Shown one piece after another: positions 1 to 8,402 of a DNA stretch of 64,000 bases; position 1 is the first letter of the stretch; every line of letters starts with the position of its first letter. The translations under genes and the position numbers were made by a program. The DNA comes from Pelotomaculum schinkii. Its GTDB lineage: Bacteria; Bacillota; Desulfotomaculia; Desulfotomaculales; Pelotomaculaceae. The stretch is from the NCBI RefSeq assembly GCF_004369205.1, contig NZ_QFGA01000003.1:124001-188000 (forward strand), read 5' to 3'. The notes beneath the pieces were generated by a model, which saw only the letters and a list, made by a program, of their open reading frames with translations, was not told the DNA's origin and did not search any database.

Positions 1-1
1 T

Positions 2-616
2 GATCAAAATGATGGCTTGCTGCGAGGGGAATTTGGATTTAGCAAGGAAGACATGGTTATAGGAACGGTGGCTCGCCTGGCCCCTCAGAAAGACCCGATA
101 TTTTTGTTGCAGGTGGCAGAGAGGATATTGAGTCGGCAAAACAGCTATGCGGGCCAACGACAGCCTTTTTTTGTGATGATCGGTGACGGACCGCTCAGGT
201 CAAGCTGCAAGGCATATCTTACGGCAAAGGGGATTGACAAGAGTGTCTTTCTGCTGGGTTCGCGTGAGGAAGCGGCATGTCTGATGCGGGACTTCGATGT
301 CTTCGTCCTCTTTTCACGTTGGGAGGGACTGCCGCTGACCATCATTGAGGCGATGCTGGGGGGGTGCCCGGTTGCAGCCACCAAGGTCGGGGGTGTCAGT
401 GAGCTGGTGGAGGATGGGAAGACGGGTCTTTTAATCGACGAATCCGACCTGGCTGCGGCTGAAGCTGCTCTCATGGACTTGATTGCCAATCCTCCCAGGC
501 GCCGGGCTATGGGTAAAGCTGGTAGGGAGCGTGCTCTGCGACTGTTCAGCATAGATAAAATGATTCAAAAGTACAGGGATCTGTACCTTGAGCGTCTCCC
601 GGGTTGCAGGCAATAG
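2..616 (+). CDS. Glycosyltransferase family 1 (GT-B), 3' part only
   Basis: The reading frame is open to the left edge, so the gene starts outside the window; about 204 C-terminal residues are visible. They form the nucleotide-sugar-binding half of a GT-B enzyme: a GTVARLAPQKDP strand-loop, a VMIGDGPLR segment, and the donor-binding FSRWEGLPLTIIEAMLGG region with the paired glutamates of the EX7E motif, followed by VGGVSELVEDG. The family transfers sugars from activated donors to surface polysaccharide or lipid acceptors in the cytoplasm. The substrate cannot be read from this half. A convergent terminator follows. Confidence 0.85.
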   Translation, partial: DQNDGLLRGEFGFSKEDMVIGTVARLAPQKDPIFLLQVAERILSRQNSYAGQRQPFFVMIGDGPLRSSCKAYLTAKGIDKSVFLLGSREEAACLMRDFDVFVLFSRWEGLPLTIIEAMLGGCPVAATKVGGVSELVEDGKTGLLIDESDLAAAEAALMDLIANPPRRRAMGKAGRERALRLFSIDKMIQKYRDLYLERLPGCRQ

Positions 617-685
617 AATAGTACTGAAATGCGATGGCGAATGCATGAAAGAATGTGCGAATGATCTGTCGATAATGCGGCGCCG

Positions 686-716
686 CCGCCCGGTGTAAGC
701 CGGGCGGTTGATTTTT
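686..716. terminator. Rho-independent terminator, probably bidirectional
   Basis: An 8-bp perfect GC stem (CCGCCCGG at 686-693 with CCGGGCGG at 700-707, 6-nt loop) is followed by a T-rich tract. It lies between two convergent genes, directly at the stop codon of the minus-strand DUF1015 gene. Confidence 0.8.
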
Positions 717-2126
717 CTAGAGCGGATTAATAACCAGCCCTGTAATAAATTTCGGGTAAAAGTAGGTACTTTTCTGCGGCATCTTTTCCCCTTGGGCGGC
801 GACCTCGGTAACTTCTTCAACCAGGGTCGGGTTCAGGAAAAAGGCCAACTGGTATTCACCCCGGTCAACCGCCGCCAGCGCTCCTTCTTCTTCCTGGGTG
901 TAGGTAATATGTTCAGCTCTGGCCCGCAGTTTACCGCAGATGCCTAAATATTTTTCTATTATCAGCGTGTGCAGCACTGCGACGTCCAGCCTTTGCCAGA
1001 CGGGGGGCTTGTCCTGCGGCATTATACCCGCCAGGTCCCTCTCATTAATCAAGGAAAGTAAATAAAGCTTGTTGTCCCCGGTATAGAGACCAAAGACGTT
1101 TTTCTTAATATCGCCTGGGTGCGGCTTCCCACGCTCGCCCATGACACCTAAAAAATCCTGGAGGTCGCTCCTGTCCGCCGCCAGGGGATACTCTTCAACC
1201 GAGAAGTTCTCTTTTAACTGTTCAATCAACTTGCTTCTGTCAAAGCCGGTAACGTTTTTGACCAGCCGGTGCGTTGGCAAAATGACCAGACCCGGGTCGT
1301 ACAGGTTGACCAGGGTCATCATGACGTAATTGTAGGCCGGGTCGGCGCTGGACGAACAGTAGGAAACACCTTGCTGGGCGGTGGAGCAGGAACTGGCCGC
1401 GCTTACCAATCTGTCTGCAGGGCTTTGGCCTGAAAGCTCACGCTCCCTTTTATAATTCAAGGCAGTTTCGTAACGGTGGTGGCCGTCGGCAATAAAAATA
1501 CGCCTGCCGGCCATAGCTTCCTGGACCTTGCCGATGGCGCCGGCATCCTGGACAACCCACATCCGGTGCGTCTCACCGTTGCTGCCGGTGAAATGAATAT
1601 CCGGCTCGCGGTCTCCTGCGGCCTGCTTTAAGATACGGTCCACCATTTTTTCCTGGTCGGCGTACAAGCTGAAAACAGGGCTGAAATTGGCCATACAGGC
1701 CCTCATCAGCTCCAGCCGGTCGGCCTTATGTTTGGTCATGGTCTCTTCATGCGGCAGTACTATGCCTTTTTCGTACGGTTCCAGTCTCACTCCGCAGATA
1801 CAGCAGCTGCGTACGACCCTTTCGCCGGCCAGACTGAACTCCTGCTCGTAATAGTAAAGGGCCGGGGCCGTTTCGGAGACCAGCACCTCCTCTTTCAGCC
1901 AGGCGCTGAGATCGGCGGAGGCCCGGGTGTAGCGGTTGTTGGTTTCGTCGTCCCCCGGCAAGATCCTGCCGTATTCCAGACGGATGATGTTATAAGGGTG
2001 GCGCTGGTAGAATCCCTCCTGGGCAGCGCCGTCGATGACATCGTAGGGCGGTGTGACCACCTCATCCAGTTTGGCCGCTTTGGCCGGATTGTAGCGTAAA
2101 CCCTGAATCGGAATAATTATTGCCAT
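717..2126 (-). CDS. DUF1015 family protein
   Basis: A 469-residue protein that begins with the family signature (IIPIQGLRYNP, then VVTPPYDVID) and holds the conserved FIADGHHRYETALNY segment near residue 230. DUF1015 proteins are widespread and of unknown function; some databases describe them as HTH-like or kinase-like without proof. The ATG is supported by GGAGG nine bases upstream. The gene stands alone on the minus strand, with the MazG-like gene upstream in the same orientation about 75 bp away. Confidence 0.85.
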   Translation of the reverse strand: MAIIIPIQGLRYNPAKAAKLDEVVTPPYDVIDGAAQEGFYQRHPYNIIRLEYGRILPGDDETNNRYTRASADLSAWLKEEVLVSETAPALYYYEQEFSLAGERVVRSCCICGVRLEPYEKGIVLPHEETMTKHKADRLELMRACMANFSPVFSLYADQEKMVDRILKQAAGDREPDIHFTGSNGETHRMWVVQDAGAIGKVQEAMAGRRIFIADGHHRYETALNYKRERELSGQSPADRLVSAASSCSTAQQGVSYCSSSADPAYNYVMMTLVNLYDPGLVILPTHRLVKNVTGFDRSKLIEQLKENFSVEEYPLAADRSDLQDFLGVMGERGKPHPGDIKKNVFGLYTGDNKLYLLSLINERDLAGIMPQDKPPVWQRLDVAVLHTLIIEKYLGICGKLRARAEHITYTQEEEGALAAVDRGEYQLAFFLNPTLVEEVTEVAAQGEKMPQKSTYFYPKFITGLVINPL

Positions 2127-2201
2127 TCAATAGTTCCTCCATGATTCCAGTAAATAAAACTATCGACCACTTGAGTGATAATGGTTGGTTGAGAACCGCT
2201 G

Positions 2202-2540
2202 CTACGGGTTTTCCTTCCTGGTATACCTGTCACTGTCACGGTAGCGGTACTTGGCCATAACCCTTTTGAAAGCGTCTTCCAGGTTTATATTGAGGGAATT
2301 GGCGTAACAAAGCAGGATGAACAAAATATCTGCAATTTCCAGCGCCAGGTCACCGATCGGCTCGTCCTGTTTTTTAGGCTTTTCCCCGTACTGGTGGTTA
2401 ATCTCCCGCGCCAGTTCTCCCACTTCTTCCGTCAAGCACGCCATCATCGAGAGGGGGCTCCAGTAACCCTCTTCGAATTGGCTGATCCAATTATCTACTT
2501 CTGCCTGCATATCTTTGATTTCCAAATATATTTCCTCCAT
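2202..2540 (-). CDS. MazG-like nucleotide pyrophosphohydrolase
   Basis: A small protein of about 112 residues matching the MazG/all-alpha NTP pyrophosphatase fold. The helix LTEEVGELAREI and the later LALEIADILFILLCYAN supply the paired acidic metal-binding residues (EEXXE and EXXD). The family hydrolyses nucleoside triphosphates to monophosphate and pyrophosphate, a house-cleaning role. The frame stays open to a TTG at 2597, but that has no ribosome site; the internal ATG at 2540, with AGTGGA upstream, gives the usual family length. It precedes the DUF1015 gene on the same strand. Confidence 0.8.
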   Translation of the reverse strand: MEEIYLEIKDMQAEVDNWISQFEEGYWSPLSMMACLTEEVGELAREINHQYGEKPKKQDEPIGDLALEIADILFILLCYANSLNINLEDAFKRVMAKYRYRDSDRYTRKENP

Positions 2541-2708
2541 AAAGTCCACTTGGAACTGGTATGAGTAAATTTTACCCTGTTTCTCTCTCTCGCGCAAGTT
2601 TAGGATGTTTTTAACTAATTATTAGCCCGGGGCCTTCTTGAACTGTCATATTTACCTCACAATATCAGTAAAATAGGATAAGTTTTAATTTTTCTCAAGA
2701 AACGGGGG

Positions 2709-3431
2709 ATGACCGTGCAGCGTCCGCGTTGGTTGGTTCTGAAAAGGAGAGCGGTTGTTCCTTCACTGGCGCTGGCTCTGGTATTATTTTTGGTGATTTG
2801 GGGCGTCGGGCAGCTGATTTCCCGCGGAGCCGGCAAAGTTCCACCCCGGGAAATGCTCAAGACCGGGTTGGAAAAGACGAAAGCCAGCGTGAGTTTCCGC
2901 TACCAGGCTGAAACCAGGCTGACCTCGGAAGGTAAGAGCGATATGGAGTTCTTTAGCAAGGTGGAAGGAGAAATGGTTGCCCCGGCCAATATCCACATGC
3001 AGGGTACCATGATGAATACACCCATTGAGTTTATTCAGGTGGGCGACAGCTCCTATTTTAAGGACCAGCCAAGCGGCAGGTGGGTGACTCTCACCGGCAA
3101 CAGGCTGGCGGATTCCGAGCTTTTTTATGCCGAACTGAACCCCCTGGCCTATTTTAATTTCAAGGACGTCCCCGAACTAAAATATGCGGGGACAGAGAAA
3201 GTCAACGGAGAGACGCTGCTCTTGCTGGAAATGCGCCCCAACCTGATGGATCCCTTTTTAGAACTGCGGCTTACTGATTATTATTATAAGGTGTGGTTGA
3301 GCCCGGAGGACTACCGCCTGCGCCAGGCTGTGCTGCAGGCCAAAGATAAGCACAATCCCAAGGGCGGTATCGAAATCAACCTCCGTTTCTGGGACTATGA
3401 TAAAGTCCCTCCCATTAACCCGCCCGTTTAA
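2709..3431 (+). CDS. Membrane-anchored LolA-fold-like hypothetical protein
   Basis: A 240-residue protein with a basic N-terminus, one hydrophobic helix at about residues 14-37 and an extracytoplasmic remainder. The body alternates beta-type stretches (VSFRYQAETRL, GEMVAPANIHMQGTM, YYKVWLSPEDYRLRQAVLQ), resembling lipoprotein carrier/sigma-regulator-type beta sheets. I do not recognise a named family. The ATG is very close to GGGGG; a GTG at 2715 has better spacing. A strong terminator follows, so it is probably monocistronic. Confidence 0.65.
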   Translation: MTVQRPRWLVLKRRAVVPSLALALVLFLVIWGVGQLISRGAGKVPPREMLKTGLEKTKASVSFRYQAETRLTSEGKSDMEFFSKVEGEMVAPANIHMQGTMMNTPIEFIQVGDSSYFKDQPSGRWVTLTGNRLADSELFYAELNPLAYFNFKDVPELKYAGTEKVNGETLLLLEMRPNLMDPFLELRLTDYYYKVWLSPEDYRLRQAVLQAKDKHNPKGGIEINLRFWDYDKVPPINPPV

Positions 3432-3461
3432 GGTATTACATTCCTGCCGCTGAGTCGCGAA

Positions 3462-3484
3462 CCGCCCCCTGGGGCGGCTTTTTA
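3462..3484 (+). terminator. Rho-independent terminator
   Basis: Short GC hairpin CCGCCCC/GGGGCGG followed by a TTTTT run, 30 bp after the preceding gene. Confidence 0.85.
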
Positions 3485-3625
3485 TTCGTACGGAGCAATT
3501 CCCAAAAAAAATGTGGGTACGAATTCATTCGCACACGGCCCCATGGAAATGCAGTATATTATGGTTTAGTAGAATACTTTAAACCAATCCGCAGTTTTAT
3601 GCGCTTGAAATCGCGCCAGTCGCAA

Positions 3626-3655
3626 TTGACATGAGTTCATCAAAACTGTTATATA
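3626..3655 (+). promoter_or_regulatory. Sigma-A-type promoter for hpt-guaA
   Basis: A perfect -35 box TTGACA (3626-3631) is followed after 18 bp by TATATA (3650-3655). It is 50 bp before the hpt start. No purine riboswitch is visible between promoter and gene. Confidence 0.65.
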
Positions 3656-3704
3656 TTAATATGTTAAATGTGAAGTGTATTTCATTAACGGGGGGCTTTA
3701 GTGG

Positions 3705-4289
3705 ATGCATCCGGACTGTGAAAGGATCCTCTTGACAGAAGAAGAAATACGTTTAAAAGTAAAGGAACTGGCCGCGCAGATATCCCGCGACTACGCAGAT
3801 AAGGAACTGTTGGTGGTCGGTATCCTGAAGGGGTCGGTTATCTTCCTGGCCGACCTGGTGCGAAATATCTCCGTGCCCACCTGTTTTGACTTTATGGCTG
3901 TCTCCAGCTACGGGGCTTCCTCCAAGTCCTCCGGAGTGGTGCGGATTTTGAAGGACCTGGACCAGGGTATCGAAGGACGGCATGTCCTCATCGTGGAAGA
4001 TATTGTTGATACCGGCCTGACCCTCAGCTATCTGGTGGAAAACCTCAAAACCCGCGGACCGGCCAGTCTAAAGATCTGCACCCTGCTGGACAAACCATCC
4101 AGGCGTGTTGTTGATGTAGATGTTCACTATAACGGTTTCAAAATAGAGGACCATTTTGTAGTGGGTTACGGGCTTGACTTTAACGGGCTGTACCGGAATC
4201 AACCCTGCATCATGGTTTTAAAACCGGACGTATACAAAGGGGGAAAAAAACATGACTCTGCCCGAGCAGGAATTGGTAATCGTCCTTGA
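3705..4289 (+). CDS. hpt: Hypoxanthine phosphoribosyltransferase
   Basis: A 194-residue purine salvage enzyme that makes IMP/GMP from hypoxanthine/guanine and PRPP. The PRPP-binding signature [14 protein letters not shown] sits near residue 95-108, with GILKGSVIF as the PPi loop and [11 protein letters not shown] near the end. The family normally ends around VLKPDVY; here about 15 extra residues run into the start of guaA, giving a 38-bp overlap that suggests translational coupling. The start has a G-rich site just upstream. It pairs naturally with guaA: both produce guanine nucleotides. Confidence 0.95.
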   Translation: MHPDCERILLTEEEIRLKVKELAAQISRDYADKELLVVGILKGSVIFLADLVRNISVPTCFDFMAVSSYGASSKSSGVVRILKDLDQGIEGRHVLIVEDIVDTGLTLSYLVENLKTRGPASLKICTLLDKPSRRVVDVDVHYNGFKIEDHFVVGYGLDFNGLYRNQPCIMVLKPDVYKGGKKHDSARAGIGNRP

Positions 4290-5793
4290 TTTCGGCGGCC
4301 AGTACAGCCATTTAATTGCCAGGCGCATCCGGGAGCTGAAGGTCTTCTGCGAGATGCTGCCCTTTTCCACCCCGGTGGCGGAAATCGCCGCCAAAAAGCC
4401 GAAAGGCATCGTTTTTTCCGGTGGCCCCTCCAGTGTTTACCAGGACAAGGCGCCGGCCTGCGACCCTGCCATATATGAAACAGGTATCCCTATCCTGGGT
4501 ATCTGCTACGGGATGCAGTTGATGGCCCAGCAGCTTGGCGGCGGGGTATCCCGGGCCGTCCAGCGGGAATACGGCAAGACCGGGCTTAATGTCCTGGAGC
4601 GGGACAAGCTGTTGGGTTGTATGGAACCTGTGGAGCAGTGCTGGATGAGCCACGGTGACCGCGTAGAAAAAGCTCCACCCGGTTTCTCTATTACCGCGAG
4701 TACGGATCACTCCCCTGTTGCAGCCATGGTCTGCCCGGACCGCAGGCTCTATGCCGTGCAGTTTCATCCGGAAGTGGTGCATACCCCCAAAGGCCAGGAT
4801 GTGTTGAAGGCCTTTCTTTACGATATCTGCGGCTGTCACGGCCTCTGGACCATGGGTTCCTTTCTGGAGCGGGCAGTGGCGGAGGTTAAGCGGCGGGTAG
4901 GCGACAAAAAGGTGCTATGCGGCTTAAGCGGCGGGGTCGACTCTTCGGTTGCCGCCGTGCTGGTGCAGCGGGCGGTGGGCGACCAGCTCACCTGCGTTTT
5001 TGTCAACCAGGGTCTCCTGCGTAAAGGGGAGGCGGAACAAGTCCAGAAGACTTTTCGGGAAAAATTTAAGATAAATCTGGTTTATGTCGACGCCAGGGAG
5101 AGGTTTTTGTCCAAGTTGGCCGGGGTTACCGATCCTGAACGGAAGAGAAAGATTATCGGTGAGGAGTTCATCCGCGTTTTTGAGGACGAGGCCGCCAGGC
5201 TCGGCGATATTGATTTCCTGGTCCAGGGCACCCTTTACCCGGACGTGGTGGAGAGCGGCACGGCCACAGCGGCGGTGATCAAAAGCCACCATAACGTGGG
5301 CTGCCTCCCGGAGGACATGAAGTTTGAACTGGTGGAACCGTTGCGCTGGCTGTTCAAGGACGAGGTCAGGGCGCTTGGCGAGGAGATGGATCTGCCGGAA
5401 GAGGTGGTCTGGCGGCAGCCTTTCCCCGGTCCCGGCATGGCTGTACGGGTATTGGGCGAGGTCACCGCTGAGAAGGTGGCGGTGGTACAGGAAGCCGACG
5501 CCATCGTGGAGGAGGAAATCCGCAAAGCCGGCCTCTACCGCCGGATCTGGCAGTCCTTTGCCATCCTGCCGGATATGAAGAGCGTCGGCGTGATGGGGGA
5601 CGAGCGTACCTATTCCTATACGGTCGCCATCCGGGCCGTTATGAGCAACGACGCCATGACCGCCGACTGGGTGCGCCTGCCCTACGAGGTGCTGGAAGCG
5701 ATCTCCTCACGCATTGTTAGCGAGATCAAGGAAGTCAACCGGGTGGTCTACGACATCACTTCGAAGCCCCCGGCGACAATTGAGTGGGAGTAA
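4252..5793 (+). CDS. guaA: GMP synthase (glutamine-hydrolysing)
   Basis: A 513-residue, full-length enzyme that converts XMP to GMP using glutamine and ATP. The N-terminal class I amidotransferase domain has the nucleophile Cys85 in GICYGMQL and the HPE motif in [10 protein letters not shown]. The ATP pyrophosphatase P-loop SGGVDSS lies near residue 225, followed by the C-terminal dimerisation domain ending in PPATIEWE, the conserved family terminus. It overlaps hpt and is followed by a terminator, so the two genes form a small operon. Confidence 0.97.
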   Translation: MTLPEQELVIVLDFGGQYSHLIARRIRELKVFCEMLPFSTPVAEIAAKKPKGIVFSGGPSSVYQDKAPACDPAIYETGIPILGICYGMQLMAQQLGGGVSRAVQREYGKTGLNVLERDKLLGCMEPVEQCWMSHGDRVEKAPPGFSITASTDHSPVAAMVCPDRRLYAVQFHPEVVHTPKGQDVLKAFLYDICGCHGLWTMGSFLERAVAEVKRRVGDKKVLCGLSGGVDSSVAAVLVQRAVGDQLTCVFVNQGLLRKGEAEQVQKTFREKFKINLVYVDARERFLSKLAGVTDPERKRKIIGEEFIRVFEDEAARLGDIDFLVQGTLYPDVVESGTATAAVIKSHHNVGCLPEDMKFELVEPLRWLFKDEVRALGEEMDLPEEVVWRQPFPGPGMAVRVLGEVTAEKVAVVQEADAIVEEEIRKAGLYRRIWQSFAILPDMKSVGVMGDERTYSYTVAIRAVMSNDAMTADWVRLPYEVLEAISSRIVSEIKEVNRVVYDITSKPPATIEWE

Positions 5794-5803
5794 AGGAAAA
5801 AAT

Positions 5804-5848
5804 CCCCGGAAGCCTGAAATCATGCGGGCTTCCGGGGTTATTTTTTTA
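5804..5848 (+). terminator. Rho-independent terminator after guaA
   Basis: An 11-bp perfect stem (CCCCGGAAGCC at 5804-5814 with its complement at 5827-5837) is followed by a long T tract, 10 bp after the guaA stop. Confidence 0.92.
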
Positions 5849-5987
5849 TTCGTGGTTCTACTTTGGTTCTATTTTCCCGGAGGCGTGAGTTTTTTTTGCA
5901 GCTCATCGTTTCATAACTCATTTTACCATTTGCGAACATGGGTGGCCTCGATTTTGTTGATCGGATGGTTCTTCAAATAAAGAATAA

Positions 5988-6043
5988 TGCGCATAAAATA
6001 TACGCACATTTTTATTGATATACGCATAAAATGGGCGTATAAT
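5988..6043 (+). promoter_or_regulatory. hicAB promoter with two operator-like palindromes
   Basis: TTGATA (6015-6020), a 17-bp spacer and a perfect TATAAT (6038-6043) form a strong promoter. A palindrome ATACGC-N9-GCGTAT (6020-6040) fills the spacer, and a related copy built on the same GCATAAAAT core lies upstream at 5988-6006. Overlap with the promoter fits autorepression by the HicB DNA-binding domain; that role is inferred. Confidence 0.65.
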
Positions 6044-6061
6044 GAATAATGTAAGGAGGGG

Positions 6062-6162
6062 AAGCATCCAACAAAGCCCGGCAAAGTCACTGTCCAAACC
6101 ATTCAGGCGATATGCCCACCGGGACATTACGCAGCATAAAAAAGCAGGCAGGGCTAAAATAA
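6062..6162 (+). pseudogene. hicA: hicA toxin remnant (truncated and frameshifted)
   Basis: Two adjoining frames together spell the C-terminal half of a HicA mRNA interferase: KHPTKPGKVTV (from 6062) and then, one frame over, PNHSGDMPTGTLRSIKKQA ending at TAA 6162. Restoring one C at about 6095 rejoins them. The N-terminal half, including the start and the glycine-rich RNA-binding edge with the catalytic His, is absent, so the toxin cannot be active. It lies directly between the promoter and hicB, where hicA is expected. Confidence 0.8.
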
Positions 6163-6193
6163 CCAAGCCCCACCTGCCGCGAGAAAGGAGTTT

Positions 6194-6631
6194 ATGCATA
6201 TGCGCAAGTTGTCATATTTGGCTGTTTTTGAGCCCAGCAAGGACGGATACGGCGTATACTTTCCGGAGCTCCCTGGCTGCGTCAGCTTTGGAGCGACCTT
6301 TGAAGAGGCGCAGCGGGAGGCGGCCGACGCGCTCGGGCTGCACATTTATGGGATGGAAAAAGACGGAGAGCCGATTCCGGAGCCTTCAAAAGTGCCGGAG
6401 ATAGACCCCGATACCGCGCCCGGTTATTTGGTTTCTCCGGTTGTTATTTTCCCTGACATGGTGAAAAATGAACTGGACAATAAACGGGTAAAGACCAATA
6501 TCACCCTGCCGGCATGGCTCAAGGAGGCTGCCGAGCAAAAGGGCGTAAATTATTCGAGGGTGCTCGAGACCGCGCTGCTTGATTATCTTAACATGCCGCC
6601 GAGCCCAAAACCACCGGGGCAGAGCAGATAG
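6194..6631 (+). CDS. hicB: HicB family antitoxin
   Basis: A 145-residue antitoxin. The N-terminal HicB fold is clear (LAVFEPSKDGYGVYFPELPG, then FGATFEEAQREAADALGLH), and the C-terminal part (TNITLPAWLKEAAEQKG to YLN) is a ribbon-helix-helix-type DNA-binding domain. HicB normally neutralises HicA and represses its own promoter. Here the adjoining hicA is broken, so it may persist only as a repressor or by inertia. AAAGGAG precedes ATG 6194; a second ATG at 6200 is also possible. A partial second copy lies at 7865. Confidence 0.92.
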   Translation: MHMRKLSYLAVFEPSKDGYGVYFPELPGCVSFGATFEEAQREAADALGLHIYGMEKDGEPIPEPSKVPEIDPDTAPGYLVSPVVIFPDMVKNELDNKRVKTNITLPAWLKEAAEQKGVNYSRVLETALLDYLNMPPSPKPPGQSR

Positions 6632-6682
6632 AGGCCGCATAATTCAGCGTTTGGATTGTGAATAGTCAGGGGCAATACCTTA
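6258..6682 (+). repeat. 425-bp direct repeat, copy 1 (hicB body and downstream)
   Basis: This segment recurs almost identically at 7865-8288. It begins inside hicB at about codon 22 and continues about 50 bp beyond its stop, to a shared CAATACCTTA end. Only scattered substitutions and one single-base indel separate the copies. Confidence 0.92.
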
Positions 6683-6775
6683 ATGTCTCAACGGCACCCT
6701 AATAAACCATATTCAAAATATTGGGAATGTACGGGCGGTTCTGTGTTTGCTGCGGGATCTAGATGGAAGAATGCC
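6683..6775 (+). pseudogene. Nudix hydrolase fragment
   Basis: The translation starts QRHPNKPYSKYWECTGGSV, which matches the region just before and at the beginning of a Nudix box (HPNKP..WECTGGSV.AGE), then degrades. The REXXEE part of the Nudix motif is missing. It starts exactly where repeat copy 1 ends and stops just before the convergent Fic gene, so it is a leftover of rearrangement. Confidence 0.55.
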
Positions 6776-6786
6776 CGCTCGGTTGG

Positions 6787-7536
6787 CTATGTCATTTTAG
6801 GAAATGGAATGTGCAGCAACCGCATGATTTCCTTCTGTGTTTCGTATACCCGCTCAGCAATGAAATCCATAAATGGTCGGTCATCTTTATGGGCTCGCTC
6901 CAGCAGGCTGTTATACTCCTGACGCAAAACCGGCGGGATCACAGCCAGCATGTAGCCGTCCTGAATGAGAGCCGTGTTCATCAGCAGTCTGGAAATTCGA
7001 CCATTGCCGTCGATAAAAGGATGAATAAATACAAATCGCTTGTGTAACTGAGCTGCGAACTTGACTGGGTGATATTTGTCCCGCTTCTCTGCGACCCATT
7101 GAAATAGTTTTGCCATCTCCTGCCCGATCAGCTTCACGTCGCACACTTTATACTGGGAACCGGCTATGAAGACAGGGCGGTCACGATAGCGGCCGGCTTC
7201 TTTAGCATCTATTCCTGTATAAAACATACGGTGCATTGTTAGAGCATCAGCCTCGGTGATACGGCGGCTGCCCAGCAGCGTGAACATAAAGTCATACGCC
7301 TGCGCATGCCCCAGTGCCTCAAATGTGTCTTTAAGCGGCTTACCGCCAACAGTCAGCCCATCCTCCAGCAGCACCTTTGTCTCGCTAATAGTGAGGGTAT
7401 TTCCTTCCAGAGCATTGCTCGACCAGGTGAGACCAATACGGTAATAGCCCTTTATTTCATTAAGCAGGTGGCCCTCAAAAGGACGATGCTCATCAATCGA
7501 CGCCTTGTAGCGGTCGATTTTATCATATAAAGTCAT
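6787..7536 (-). CDS. Fic domain protein (class II autoinhibited AMPylase)
   Basis: A 249-residue Fic protein. The catalytic loop HPFIDGNGR (His172) is canonical, and the flap region around VFIAGSQYKVCDV fits the target-docking hairpin. The N-terminal inhibitory helix motif [ST]xxxE[GN] is present (Ser40-Glu44-Gly45 in SSNALEGN), which marks an autoinhibited class II enzyme. Such proteins transfer AMP or another phosphate-containing group to target hydroxyls. It is 15 bp downstream of a small HTH gene on the same strand; both are enclosed by the hicB repeats. Confidence 0.92.
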   Translation of the reverse strand: MTLYDKIDRYKASIDEHRPFEGHLLNEIKGYYRIGLTWSSNALEGNTLTISETKVLLEDGLTVGGKPLKDTFEALGHAQAYDFMFTLLGSRRITEADALTMHRMFYTGIDAKEAGRYRDRPVFIAGSQYKVCDVKLIGQEMAKLFQWVAEKRDKYHPVKFAAQLHKRFVFIHPFIDGNGRISRLLMNTALIQDGYMLAVIPPVLRQEYNSLLERAHKDDRPFMDFIAERVYETQKEIMRLLHIPFPKMT

Positions 7537-7551
7537 TGAACGATCCCCCTT

Positions 7552-7767
7552 TCAGTACGTGACCTTTTCGCCGGAAGGCATAATAAAGGCTCCCTCATAT
7601 CGGCAACCAGCGGCCTCCGCAATTTGCTTCAATTCGTCGACCGTAAAACTCTCCCGTTTCATTTTTTGGCTGAAAGCTTGCGGGCTTTTCCCTGATATTC
7701 GTCCGAGTTCGGAAACGCTTATCCCGAGCTTGACACACAGTATTTTAAGCTGTTCGGATACTGACAT
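7552..7767 (-). CDS. Small XRE-type HTH protein, partner of the Fic gene
   Basis: A 71-residue protein with an HTH of the XRE type (LGISVSELGRISGKSPQAFSQKMKRESF) and a C-terminal tail ending in EGAFIMPSGEKVTY, typical of small regulators upstream of fic genes. AAGGAG lies just before the ATG. Gene order HTH-fic on one transcript suggests autoregulation of the Fic module. A short homologous remnant lies at 9961-10000. Confidence 0.85.
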   Translation of the reverse strand: MSVSEQLKILCVKLGISVSELGRISGKSPQAFSQKMKRESFTVDELKQIAEAAGCRYEGAFIMPSGEKVTY

Positions 7768-7791
7768 ATCACCACTCCTTCCAATATTTTC

Positions 7792-7820
7792 ATTATAAAC
7801 GAAATAATTTAATAAATCAA
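7792..7820 (-). promoter_or_regulatory. Promoter of the HTH-fic operon
   Basis: On the minus strand TTGATT (7815-7820), a 17-bp AT-rich spacer and a perfect TATAAT (7792-7797) lie about 25 bp before the HTH start. Confidence 0.72.
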
Positions 7821-7864
7821 CATTAGTATTTCTCTTTTATTGAAAAACGTTAAAAAAAGAATTG

Positions 7865-8288
7865 ACTTTCCGGAGCTCCCTGGCTGCGTCAGCTTTGGAG
7901 CGACCTTTGAAGAGGCACAGCGTGAGGCGGCGGACGCGCTCGGGCTGCACATTTATGGGATGGAAAAAGACGGAGAGCCGATTCCGGAGCCTTCAAAAGT
8001 GCCGGAGATAGACCCCGATACAGCGCCCGGTTATTTGGTTTCTCCCGTTGTTATTTTCCCTGACATGGTGAAAAATGAACTGGACAATAAACGGGTAAAG
8101 ACCAATATCACCCTGCCGGCATGGCTCAAGGAGGCTGCCGAGCAAAAGGGCGTAAATTATTCGAGGGTGCTCGAGACCGCGCTGCTTGATTATCTTAACA
8201 TGCCGCCGAGCCCAAACCACCGGGGCAGAGCAGATAGAGGCCGCATAATTCAGCGTTTGGATTGTGAATAGTCAAGGGCAATACCTTA
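7865..8288 (+). pseudogene. 5'-truncated second hicB copy (direct repeat copy 2)
   Basis: Near-identical to 6258-6682 but joined upstream to unrelated AT-rich sequence, so the first 21 codons of hicB are lost. One A is missing in the run at about 8213, which shifts the C-terminal frame. An in-frame TTG at 7840 exists but has no ribosome site. It is therefore treated as a duplicated fragment that defines the right border of the Fic module. Confidence 0.85.
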
Positions 8289-8335
8289 TGTAGTGCTATA
8301 CTGAACCGAGGGGGTAACCGGTACGGGGCACAAGG

Positions 8336-8379
8336 AAATCAGACATCCATTCACAATTATGTGAATGGATGTCTGATTT
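8336..8379. terminator. Perfect 19-bp inverted repeat, terminator-like
   Basis: Arms 8336-8354 and 8361-8379 are perfectly complementary with a 6-nt loop. The plus-strand side continues into a T-rich stretch. It lies 24 bp beyond the stop of the minus-strand M56 remnant, so it may insulate both directions. Confidence 0.6.
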
Positions 8380-8402
8380 CTTTTCCTGCATTGCTATAAT
8401 CT

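Noticed and set aside
7840-8271. Second functional hicB gene
   Set aside because: It lacks the first strands of the fold, has no ribosome site and carries a frame-shifting deletion.
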